Positions 24,601 through 35,183 of a stretch of 64,000 bases of DNA are shown here, piece by piece. Made by a program: the position numbers and the translations under genes. This stretch comes from Puccinellia tenuiflora. Lineage: Eukaryota; Streptophyta; Magnoliopsida; Poales; Poaceae. The stretch is taken from the NCBI GenBank assembly GCA_012064385.1, contig QRDG01000473.1, positions 2,250,528 to 2,314,527 on the forward strand, written 5' to 3'. The notes below the pieces were generated by a model. The model was not told the origin of the DNA, ran no database searches, and saw only the letters and a program-made list of their open reading frames with translations. Each line of letters opens with the position of its first letter. The stretch's first letter is position 1.

Positions 24601-25065
24601 AGATATCTATCCACTGTTTGGACGGACAAATCCCAATCTTGATTCATGTGACCCAACAACCTGCCATTGGAGATACCTGAAAAACACCTTTATAATCACC
24701 CAGTTATGAAGTGACGTTTGATGTCCACAAAGTATTCCTCTGGTAGACGGGAGTGACATAACCTCATGGTCTAAGGAAACTATATTTGACATCTATTAAA
24801 ATGGGCCTGTCCATTATATCATCTCCTATGATATAACTCCCTTTATCTAGTGATTCATAAATCCTTTGTTAGGAAACTTCTAACCAACACTTGATCAAAC
24901 TAACTAGTTATGAGAGGCTTACTAGGGACACTTTGTCATTTATATTGCACACATGTATTTGTTTCCGGTTAATACAATTATAGCATGGATAATAAACATT
25001 TATCATGAACGGGAAATATGATAATTAATAATCTTTATTATTGCCTCTTGGGCATATCTCCAACA
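21629..25065 (-). repeat. Copia 5' LTR (right), interrupted by a solo LTR
   Basis: The LTR consists of 21629-22654 and 24416-25065, rejoined after removing the solo LTR and one TAATC copy. It matches the left LTR (5880-7541) from the GAAGGGTTCGCAACATAG end to CCCAAGAGGCAATAATAAA near 25050. It is followed by the CAAAT duplication. Confidence 0.92.
22650..24415 (-). mobile_element. Solo copia LTR nested in a related LTR, TSD TAATC
   Basis: The LTR is 22655-24410 (1756 bp), with minus-strand ends TGTTGGAAATATGCCC and CGACCCTTCA. TAATC flanks it at 22650-22654 and 24411-24415. It is related to, but clearly diverged from, the host LTR, so it is a separate insertion of a sister subfamily later reduced by LTR-LTR recombination. 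A short internal duplication is visible: AGAGAAATCTATCCAACTG occurs at about 23821 and again at about 23942. Confidence 0.93.
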
Positions 25066-25070
25066 CAAAT

Positions 25071-26640
25071 AAGGTCTACTCATCAAATAAGGTCTACTAT
25101 GAGTGAATTGGACCATATTCGTACTTGCTTCATATTTTTTAGCACTTATCAAATTTAATTTTTTATAAATTATTTGAAAAAACACTTTTGCACTATTTTT
25201 GCCATGCCAAGATACACCTATTTGCCAAATATGGGCATATTATCATGAACCATGCTATGTATATGACAATCAACTTAGTTATTCGTCTTGAAACCCATGA
25301 ATGTTCATACATGATAGTCTTTTCTTGTGAAGATTGTTTCTCGAAAGTTGTCATGTTCCAAATTTTGTGTTTTACTAGAACATAGTACACACAAAAGGAC
25401 CCCATGAGGAAGGAGTGCATTTTTTTTTTTGGAATAATTCTGATTTTTTATTTTTTTTAAACAAAGTCAAAATGGTTGATATGGCTATTCATAGAAAGGG
25501 GTCGAATATATCAAACTCTTGGTGATTTTCTGGTATAATCACTACTTGTTTATCCTAAAATGTTTTTGAGTATTTATAGGACCAACTATCACAAAGTTGT
25601 AGTTAAAAATTGATTTACTTTCTGGAAAAGTTATAAGTCGTTTAAATGGCTCAAAGTATCTAGAAAGCGAGAAAATTGATTTTTTTTTTAGAATTGTCCA
25701 TCAAATATGGTCTAATTTGCGTGAAAATTGGATTTGCACCATTTTTCCCAATAATATTTATACTTGCTTCATGAAAATCTATTTTTTACGATAGAAAATG
25801 GAAAATAATATTGTTATTAATAATTTGGAAATTCACTTTGACACTATTATTTGGCATGCCAACAAATGGTCTACTTTAAGTGAAAATTGGATTTGCACTT
25901 TTTTCAGAATATTCTGTATACTTGCTTCATAAAAAAGTTTATTTTTTACGCTAAGAAAATGAAAAAAGATATTATTATAAATAATTTGAAACTTTACTTT
26001 GATTATTGTTTGCCATGCCAAGATATACCTATTTTCCCAAATATGGTCATATAATCATGAACCATGCAGTGGGTATGGCCAGCAACTTGGTTATTTGGTT
26101 TGAAAGTCGTGAATGTTCATACATAATAGTCTTTTTTGTGAAGACTTATTCCCAAAAGTGGTCTCCGAGAAATGATTGTATTTTTTGTGAAGACTTATTC
26201 CCCGAGAAATGATAGCATTTGTTGAAGTGGTCTCCATTTCCTTTGATTGTTTTCAAAATAGAGTCAAAATGGTTATCACAGCTATTCATAGAAAGGAGTT
26301 GAATATTTTAAAACTCTTGGTGAGTCTATGATATAATCACTACTTTGGTATCTTAAAACTAATTTTGCAATTTATGGAATATAATTATCACGCACTTATA
26401 GTTCAATTTTGTCACTTTCGTAAAATCAAAATAAAATCATTTAAATGGGCGAAATAACTAGAATGCGAGAAAATCATAATTTTGGGAATTGTACATGAAA
26501 AATCATAATTTTGGGAATTGTGTAAAATTGGAGTGCTGCCATTTTACATCATATTCATTGCAACGGATTAGAAAACCATTTAGATACTTTGAAAATAAAA
26601 AATGATATTTTTATAAGTAGTTAAAAAATCAGTTTGGCAT
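25071..26640. repeat. Approximately 650-bp repeat array, right part (ADH unit 1)
   Basis: Full repeat units start near 25198 and 26011, with a truncated one near 25855. The same full-truncated-full pattern recurs at 32402, 33061 and 33240, about 7.2 kb further on. This shows that the array belongs to the duplicated ADH segment. No coding frame is supported. Confidence 0.78.
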
Positions 26641-28188
26641 TATTGTTTTTTTTTAAGAAATGTAGTAGGGAATCTCCTACATCATTTTTTAATAATAAGA
26701 ACCTAAATATGCATCCATCGAGGACTTGAACATGAATGGTTGGGTTGTACATTCACTTTCCAAACGAAGTGAGCTAGACTCACTATTTTTTTTGGCATTA
26801 TTATTTAGTAAAAGGAACTTCTGGCCAGCAAGTGAACCTATTATATTATAAAAAAATGATGCATTCCCGTAGATTTTTCTTTAAAAAAATCATGTGTGAT
26901 TTCCTTCTACATCCATACATTTGTTTTCTGAAAATCGTTTATGATTGCCGCTTACATCACACACATCCTTTTGTTTGGTAAAATTGTATGCAATGCATCA
27001 CATTTTACTCCTTTTGGAATTTTTAAACTTAGAATTTCAAAAATCATTTTACCCTATTGTTTATTATGGTACATGGTGCACTTGTGGCAATAACGGACCC
27101 ATTATGACCAATATTCTTTTATTGTGCATTGCCACAAATTTTGAAACCTTGTCTGGTTGCCTTCTACATTGCCCATCTTTTATTTTTCAAAAACCGTGTG
27201 TGGTTGCATCACATACCATTTTATTTTTTTAACCGTGTGAGATATCCGAACGGTACACACGTTTTTTCTTGACGAATATGCAACGAGCATGTTTTTACAT
27301 GTTTGGTAAAATGTTATGCGATTGGGGGGGGGGGGGGGGGGGGTATTAAATTGTCTGATCGTTACTAGTGATCCTAGTTGATCATCTCTGCAATCATATT
27401 TTGGTGTCATATTTTTTCTTTTAATTGTTTGATTGTGTGCTTAATCAATTTATTGGTCGACTCTAGACATGTTGTTATGAACTAGGTGTACTGGTATATG
27501 CTTGATTTCCTTAATATTGCCCTTTAGAAAAACAATTAAGCCCTAAACCTACCTCTCTTTTGAAAGAATCCAATATCAGTCTACGTTATGTTGCTAGTGC
27601 AATAGGTGAGGATTGCAACTCGATTTGAGCCTACCAAAAACCCGCTTTCCACAATAAACCGAAAACTTCACAACTGTATGGAAAATATAAGGCTTTCTGC
27701 AAAATGCAAAAAAACTGAAATGAAAAATAGAAGAACTCGTTTGAAAATATGCAGGGGGAGACGTCGTTATTAACAGTAGACAAACTGTTGAACTGTGCTA
27801 GATTGCCATGTACACACTTACTAGAAGCCAAGATGCGATACGCTGAAAATAATGGCCAAATGGTAGCGTGAACACAAAGCATAGAGTTGTTCGTTGTTTG
27901 TACAGATCCGCATCTCCTGACTAGCTAGTACATTATGTCTCAAAGGAAAAAACTTATTTATTCTTGCTTATGTGTCTCAAGCAGCAGATCCTAAAGCACC
28001 GAGGGATATAACAATGGAAGAGGTCATTTACTCGCCCATCCTCATGACACATCGCAGTCCTTCCCCCTTTAACACAATACGCAGAGCTGTTCGTTCTCTG
28101 TGATCACAGAGATGAACACCACATGCTTATCTCACGACTAGTACGTTATTATACACCAACTCTTGAAATGGCCGAGAAGAGGCGATCT
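26641..28188. other. 3' flank of ADH copy B
   Basis: AT-rich non-coding DNA co-linear with 33881-35183. It holds a run of 20 G at 27324-27343 that is missing from the sister region. An ADH C-terminal stub lies at 28028-28069. I see no other gene here. Confidence 0.6.
28028..28069 (-). pseudogene. Adh: ADH C-terminal stub (13 codons plus stop)
   Basis: The minus strand encodes KGEGLRCVMRMGE and a TAA stop, the exact C-terminus of ADH copy C except for its stop codon. It stands 120 bp downstream of the true stop of copy B, which ends MDE. Upstream homology to exon 9 breaks off at about 28070. It is a leftover of another ADH gene end, best explained by recombination between copies. Confidence 0.85.
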
Positions 28189-30463
28189 CTACTCGTCCAT
28201 CCTCATGACGCAGCGCAGTCCCTCCCCCTTGAGCATGAGGTCGAACGCGGTGTTGATCTGCGAGAATGGCACGCTGTGCGTGATGAACTTCTCCAGCTCC
28301 AGCTCCTTCCTCATGTACATCTCCACGACCTCAGGGAGGTCGGTGCGCGGCTTGTAGTTGCCGAAGAAGGTGCCTTTCAGTGTCTTCTCGCTGAGAAAGT
28401 TCATCGGCTGGGTCTTGAATACGTCCTCCTTGTGAGGGACGCCCACCAGCACGGCCACGCCCCACCCCTGCATCGATCCAACAGATTCCATGATTCAGTT
28501 TAAAAAAGGATAGGCATTGCTCACAATGATCATAGGAGTACAGATTGTGGAATGAAAAAGTATATTACATCGCTGACGCATTCGAAGGCGGAAATCATGG
28601 CGTTGATGTTGCCAGTACACTCGACGGCGCTGTCAACTCCACCATTTGTCATCTCAACCAGCACCTGATCATCATTGAACAATGAGTTTTTGGGCCCAAG
28701 GTTGCGTATGTCATGAACAAAGGGAGAACTGCGTGCTGATTGAAAGTAACAAACCTCTTGCACGGGCTTGGTGTAGTCCTTTGGGTTCACAAAGTCAGTG
28801 CATCCAAATTTCTTAGCTGAAAAATGACAGACATGTTGGTTCAGTTTCAGTGTGCTATCAAACAACATTTACTAAGATGTCCTTGTGTTTACATCAGACA
28901 AATTTTACCTTGCTCGTATTTAGCAGGGTTCAAGTCCACACCAATGATCCTTGATGCCCCAGCCATCTTGGCCCCTTCCATGGCCTGATCATTTCGAACA
29001 AAAATATATCAATTAGTCTTAGTTAAAATATAATGTCAGCAACCTGCAATAATATATTGTGGAAGATATTGATCATATAGTGTCACTTACAGCAAGGCCT
29101 ACAGCTCCAAGACCGAATATTGCCACCGTTGAACCCTTCTTCGGTTTCGCGACATTTAGCGTGGCACCAAGTCCTGAAGAAAAATGACATTTCATCAACT
29201 AAACGAGGCATCCCAAACTTATTGTTTTATTTGGGAATACTAGTATTAGGAGCCATATCTTACCAGTTGAGATACCGCAGCTGAGAACACAAACTTTGTC
29301 AAGGGGCGCCTCTGGGTTGATCTTCGCAAGGCACCCGACATGGATCACGGTGTACTCACTGAAGGTGGAGGTACCGACGAAGTGGAAGATCGGTTTCCCA
29401 TTGATCGTAAAGCGGGACTGTCCGTCACCGATCATCACACCACGATCAACATTGATCCTGAGGAGGTCACACAGGTTGCTCTCCTCCGACTTGCAATGGG
29501 CACACTCCTTGCACTCACCAGTGAACACCGGGAGGACATGATCACCTGGGACAAGCTCAGTCACACCCTCTCCGACGCTCTCGACAATCCTGTGAGGAGG
29601 AAGTAATTTTGGGAAACGGTTTTTATAACAGATAAACTATGAAGATCAAACATAATATTCATTGAAGTGCAGAAAAGAGACACTTGTCAAGGAAATTAGT
29701 GAACCCAAATAGATCACAAAATTATTAATATATTCAGTTATCTGATTTAATAATAATGTGTACAGAAGTAATTAGGAGATATACCATACTGTTCCACCAA
29801 GCACTTTATGTGAGCTTGTGTTCTATCCCATGGCACTAAAATTTGGACACTTGCTGTATATTGTTATCAATCCAATACTAGTGACAAATCAGGACTTAGG
29901 ATGACTATAACTACAAGCGAGCATGAATAAACTAGAATTTAGGAGTCAAGATTCCACAAAGCAACACTGTAACAGAATAAGATAGAGACAGAGAGGCAGA
30001 AGTGTGATGCGTACCCTCCAGCTTCATGGCCTAAGATCCTAGGGAAAACAGGAGTTTGCCCCTGCAGAAATCCAAGCAGAACATCACCATTTTAATTAGC
30101 CGCTGATCCTTGGCCTCCCGTTACCCGATTGAAAACCACGAAACTAGTATGAGATAACAAACAATTATGGATACCTTGGCCTCCCAGAAGTAGACGTCAG
30201 TATGGCAGAGGGCGGTATAGAGTATCTTGACACGCACTTCCATGGCCTGCGGCGGCGCCACTTCCACCTCCTCGATCGACAGCGGCTTCCCGGCCTCCCA
30301 TGCCACCGCCGCTGCAGTCACCCACGAACAAAACCAGTTAGCCCTCCGTTACTCCCAACAATTCTTCCAGAGTTCCTTCGCACACCAATCAAGCATATGT
30401 AACTAGCTACTAGTATTTCAAGAACTAACCTCTGCACTTGATCACCTTCCCGGCGGTCGCCAT
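28189..30463 (-). CDS. Adh: Alcohol dehydrogenase, ADH copy B (intact, 9 exons, 379 aa)
   Basis: A zinc-dependent, cytosolic NAD alcohol dehydrogenase that reduces acetaldehyde to ethanol in fermentation. Exons: 30430-30463, 30175-30311, 30015-30061, 29264-29589, 29091-29173, 28909-28984, 28755-28816, 28569-28664 and 28189-28467. They sum to 1140 nt, and all introns have GT/AG ends. Catalytic zinc ligands are Cys47, His69 and Cys177; structural zinc ligands are Cys99, 102, 105 and 113; the NAD loop GLGAVG is at 202-207. Length equals the plant family norm. The start MATAGKVIKC matches plant ADH1-class proteins. There are eight introns, whereas many plant Adh genes have nine: the usual last two exons are fused. 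The protein ends MRMDE. I cannot tell which numbered grass Adh it is. Confidence 0.95.
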
Positions 30464-31181
30464 TGCTTTCGGTCGCTAGCTAGCTGCAAGAACTCAAAGA
30501 CAAAGATCGATCCTTGTTGCTGTGTCTACTTTGCAGTACGTTGATTAAACGTTGGTGAGGAAGAAAGGCGAGGCGAGCCCTGTATATATACTGATGCTGG
30601 ATGAATTATCAAGTTATTAAGGTTAGCTTGGGGAATAGAAAGGGATTTTTTTTTCTTGGAGAAGGTAGCCGAAACAGGGGATGCCGCCTCAGCTGCTGCT
30701 TCTGTTCGTCCGCTGCTCTGTCCGCTTGTGTCTCCGCCGGTTTCAGATATTGATTGAAAACGTAGTGACGTGATCAAGGGGCTATAGGTCAACGGCAGCG
30801 AAAATAAGAAAATGGATTGCAAAACTCGCGGCAAGACACAGAAAGAGTTGACTTGGAGACCAAAACCGGGGCAGGCTTCGGACTGACCACTAAAACTGAC
30901 TATGAAAAACAACAGCTAGCGGCAACATCCCCTGTCTCCACGTTTTGCAACGGGCGTCGCCTTGCCAGAAGAATATACTCTGCATCTGCCGGTTTAGTGC
31001 ATGGGTGCTAGATTGGTCGGTTTTCTATTTTATTTTCTCGGGAAAGATTCAGAAGTCTGTAGAATACGAGTATTTTAAAAAATATATACCACGTTATTCA
31101 TAGAAAACCTAGAGAGAGGCTCTGGGTGTACCACTCCGCCACTCCTCCGCCGGTAAATAGCCCTCCTCTCTAGGCGATATG
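30464..31181 (-). promoter_or_regulatory. Promoter of ADH copy B
   Basis: TATATATA at 30583-30590 lies 120 bp upstream of the ATG. ACCAAAACCGGGGCA (plus strand) at 30859-30873 contains GGTTT and GCCCC cores on the gene strand, like the maize Adh1 anaerobic response element. Homology with the promoters of copies A and C covers the leader and TATA region. The sequence stops at the copia fragment at about 31182. Confidence 0.72.
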
Positions 31182-32385
31182 GTATCTATTTAAATCATCT
31201 GTGAAGATCAAGAAATTACGATATCCACCGCGCTGCAACACTCATTGGACCGCACATATCAGTATGTATGATTTCTAACAAATCTGTTGCTCTCTCCATC
31301 GTGTCGGAGAAGGGTGTTCGGGTCATCTTGCCCATGAGGCATGGTTCGCAAGTTTCAAATGATTCAAAATCAAGTGAATCCAAAAGTTCATCAGAATGGA
31401 GTTTCTTCATGCGCTTTACACCAATGTGACCCAAACGGCAGTGCCACAAATATGTGGTATTATCATCATTCAGTTTACATCTTTTGGCATCAATGTTATG
31501 AACATGTGTATCACTACTATCGAGATTCAACAGAAATAAACCATTCCTCTCAGGTGCATGGCCATAAAAGATATTATCCATGTAAATCGAAACACCAAAG
31601 TTTTCAGACTTAAATGAATAACCGTCTCGTAATAAACAAGATCCAGATACAATGTTCATGCTTAACGCAGGCACCAAATAACAATTATTAAGGTTTAAAA
31701 CTCATCCCGAAGGTAGACGTAGAGGGAGTGTGCCGACAGCAATGACTTCAACTTTTGATCCATTTCCGACGCGCATCGTCACCTCGTCCCTCGCCAAGCA
31801 TCGTCTATTCCGCAGCTCCTGTTTCGAGTTACATATATTAGCAACCGAACCAGTATCAAATACCCAGGTGCTACTACGAGCACTTGTTAAATACACATCA
31901 ATAACATGTATATCACATATACCTTGTTTGACGGTGCCAGCCTTCTTGTCCGCCAGATACTTGGGGCAGTTCCGCTTCCAGTGTCCAGTTCCCTTGCAGT
32001 AGAAGCACTCAGTATCAGACTTAGGGCCCTTCCTTGACTTCCTCGCAGGCGCGGCAGCTTGCTTGCCGCCCTTCTTGAAGTTGTCTCTCTTGCCCCTTTT
32101 CTTGAAACTGGTGGTCTTATTGACCATCAACACTTGATGCTCCTTCTTGATTTCCACCTCCGCGGTCTTTAACATCGCGAAGAGCTCAGGAAGAGTTTTC
32201 TCCATCCCTTGCATATTATAGTTCATCACGAAGCCTTTGTAGCTAGGTGGAAGTGACTGGAGAACGCGGTCAATCCCCAACTCATTGGGAATCACAACAC
32301 CCAGCTGTGCCAGACGATCACCGTACCCAGACATTTTGAGCACGTGTTCACTGACAGAGCTGTTCTCCTCCATCATACAGCTAAA
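31182..32385 (-). mobile_element. Internal copia fragment (gag to integrase) without LTRs
   Basis: The 1.2-kb piece aligns with about 11020-12225 of the nested copia element. It holds gag with an intact zinc knuckle (CFYCKGTGHWKRNC), the protease motif WVFDTGSVANICN, and the pre-integrase HCRLGHIGVKRMKKL. It has neither LTRs nor target duplications. Both ends are abrupt: the left joins the ADH copy B promoter and the right joins the middle of a repeat unit. It sits exactly between ADH units 1 and 2. Confidence 0.87.
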
Positions 32386-33880
32386 TCACTTTGACACTAT
32401 TTTTGCCATGGCAAGATACACCTATTTTCCAAATATAGGCACATTATCATGAACTATGCAATGAATATGTCCATCACCTTAGTCATTCGTCTTTACGCCC
32501 ACGAATGTTCATACATGATAGTTGTTTTTCGTGAAGATTGTTTATCAAAGTTGTCATATTCCAAGTTTTGTAGTTTACTAGAAACTAGTACACACAAAAG
32601 GACCCCACGAGGAAGGAGTGCCGTTTTTGAATTATTCTTCATTTTCTTTGAGTTTTTAGAAACAGAGTCAGAATGGCCGACATGGCTGTACATAGAAAGG
32701 GGTCGAATATTGCAAAACTCTTGGTAGTTCTCTGGTATAATCACTACTTGTGTATCTTAAAATGGTTTTTGAAAATTCATAGGATGAAACTATCACAAAG
32801 TTCTAGTTTAAAACTGATATACATCCGAGAAATAGTTATGAAGTCGTTTAAATGGCCAAAAGTATCTAGCAAAACGAGAAAGTCATTATGTTTTTGGAAC
32901 CGTCCATCAAATATGGTCTACTTTGCGTCAAAATTGAATTTGCACCATTTTCACAATATTCCTTATACTTGCTTCACAAAAATTCTATTTTTGAAGCTTA
33001 GAAAATGGAAAATGATATTATATTATAAATAATTTAATAATTCACTTTGACACTATTGTTTGCCATGGAAAGATATACCTATATTCCAAATATGGTCTAC
33101 TTTGCAGGAAAATTGGATTTGCACCATTTTGCACAATATTCTTTATACTTGCTTTACAAAAAAATTCTATTTTAGATACTTTGAAAATGGAAAATGATAT
33201 TATTATAAATAATTTTGAAATTTACTTTGACACTATTGTTTACCATGCCAAGATATACATATGTTCCAAATATGGTCACATTATCATGAACTATGCCATG
33301 GATATGGCCATCAACTTGGTCAATTCGCTTGAAACTCGTGAATGTACATACATAATAGTAATATTTGTGAAGATCTATCCCCCAAAGTTTTTATATTCCA
33401 AATTTAGTATTTTTGTTGGCAACTAGTAGACATGAAAGGACTCGTCGAGAAATGATTGCATTTTTGGAAGTTTTCTTCATTTTCTTTGAGTTTTTTCAAA
33501 ACACAGTCAAAATGGCCACCACGTCTATTCATAGAAAGGGGTCGAATTTTAAAACACTCATTGGTTCTATGATTCACTAATTTAATACATCTTTGTTTTG
33601 CAATTTAGAGAAGAAAAAAATCACACAATTCAAATTTGATTTACTTTCGGGAAAATGAAATAAAATCATTTAAATGGGCCAAAATAGCTGGAAAGCGAGA
33701 AAATAATAATTTTGGGAATTATACATAAAATATGGCCTACTTTTTCTAAAATTAGAGTGGTGCCATTTTATATCATATCTTTGCACTGGCTCCACACAAA
33801 ATAAACCATTTTGGTACTTTGAAAATGATAAATAATAATTTTAAAACTAATTTGAAAATTATTTGGCATTATTGTTTGGT
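32386..33880. repeat. Approximately 650-bp repeat array of ADH unit 2
   Basis: Repeat units start near 32402 and 33240, with a truncated one near 33061, mirroring 25198, 26011 and 25855. The array begins mid-unit at the copia junction. No gene is supported; the short ORFs are chance frames. Confidence 0.78.
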
Positions 33881-35183
33881 AAGGAATGCGGTCGAGGAAG
33901 CCCCTACATCATTTTTAAAAATAGTAAGAACCCAAATCAGTATCCGTGAGGAGTTGAAACCTGGCTGACTGGATTCTACATCCACTTCCCTAACAAAGTG
34001 AGATAGGCTTGCTTCTTTTTGACATTATTATTTGATAAGAGGAACCATTTTGCTAGAAAATGAACCTATTATGATGTATTTTATGTTGCATCCCCACAGA
34101 TAATTTTTTTAAGACGTGTGTGATTGCATTCTACATCCAAACATTTGTTTTTTGAAAACTCTTGTGTGATTGCCGCTTACATGCCACACCTTTTTTGGTA
34201 GAAACGGTGTGCAATGCATCGCAATTTTTTCTCCTTTTGACATTTTTATACTATAATTTTCAAAACTCATTCGGCCCTATTGTTTATTATGGTACATGGT
34301 GCCTTTGTGCCAATAACAGACCCATTATAATATGTGATGAGTATGTTTTTACGGTTTTGGCAAAATGGAATGCGATTTATTTTGGTGTCAAGTTTTTTCT
34401 TTTAATAGTTTGATTGTGTGTGCACTGTAGACATTATGTTGTTATATGAACCCGGCGTGCTGGTATCAGCTTGATTTTTGAATATTGCCCTTTAGAAAAA
34501 CAACTAAGCCCTGAACCTACCCCTCTTTAGAAAGAATGTAACTCGATTTGAGCCTACCAAAACCCCCTTTCCACGATAAACCGAAAACTTCACAACTGTA
34601 TTGATGAAATAATGTATGGCTTTCTGCAAAATGCAAAAAACTGAACAAAACATAGGAGAACTCATTTGAAAAATGCAGGGGAAGACGTCGATATTAACAG
34701 TAGAAAACTGTTGAATTGTGCTAAATTGTCATGTACACACTTCCTAGAAGCTGTTGACAAGGCGTGATACACTGAAAATAATGGCCAAATCGTAGCGTGA
34801 ACACAAAACATAGAGCTTTTCGTTCTTTGTATACACACGTGCATCTCGTGAGTAGCTAGTACATTATGTCTCAAAGAAAAAAAAAACTATTTATTCTTGC
34901 TTATGTTTCTCAAGCAGAAGAACCTAAACCACCGAGGGATATAACAAGGAAGAGGTCATCTACTCGCCCATCCTCATGACACATCGCAATCCTGATGCGA
35001 TACACTGAAAATAATGGCCAAATGGTAGCGTGAACACAAAGCATAGAGTTGTTCGTTGTTTGTACAGATCCGCTAGTACATTATGTCTCAAAAGGAAAAA
35101 AAAAACTTAATTATTCTTGCTTATGTTTCTCAAGCAGCAGATCCTAAAGCACCGATCGAGACCTATAACGAGGAAGAGGTCAT
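33881..35183. other. 3' flank of ADH copy C with a local tandem duplication
   Basis: Co-linear with 26641-28188. Within it, about 34760-34992 is followed by a second version of the same stretch, 34993-35210, sharing AAAATAATGGCCAAAT, the CTCAAGCAG segment and the ADH C-terminal end. The first version ends with an ADH stub. Confidence 0.72.
34960..34992 (-). pseudogene. Adh: ADH C-terminal stub next to copy C
   Basis: The minus strand encodes GLRCVMRMGE followed by TAG, identical in protein to the end of copy C, about 190 bp downstream of its true stop. The match ends at the boundary of a local tandem duplication of roughly 220 bp, which created this stub. Confidence 0.82.

Larger units (their letters stand above)
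5875..25070 (-). mobile_element. Complete Ty1/copia element with two nested insertions, TSD CAAAT
   Basis: The element proper is 5880-25065. Target duplications CAAAT stand at 5875-5879 and 25066-25070. On the minus strand the order is 5' LTR (right), tRNA-Met primer site (21616-21628), gag, protease, integrase, RT-RNase H, polypurine tract (about 7543-7556) and 3' LTR (left). That order defines copia. It is interrupted by an Athila-type element (13244-21044) and a solo LTR (22655-24410). Its genes carry frameshifts, stops and an internal duplication, so this copy is dead. Confidence 0.93.
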
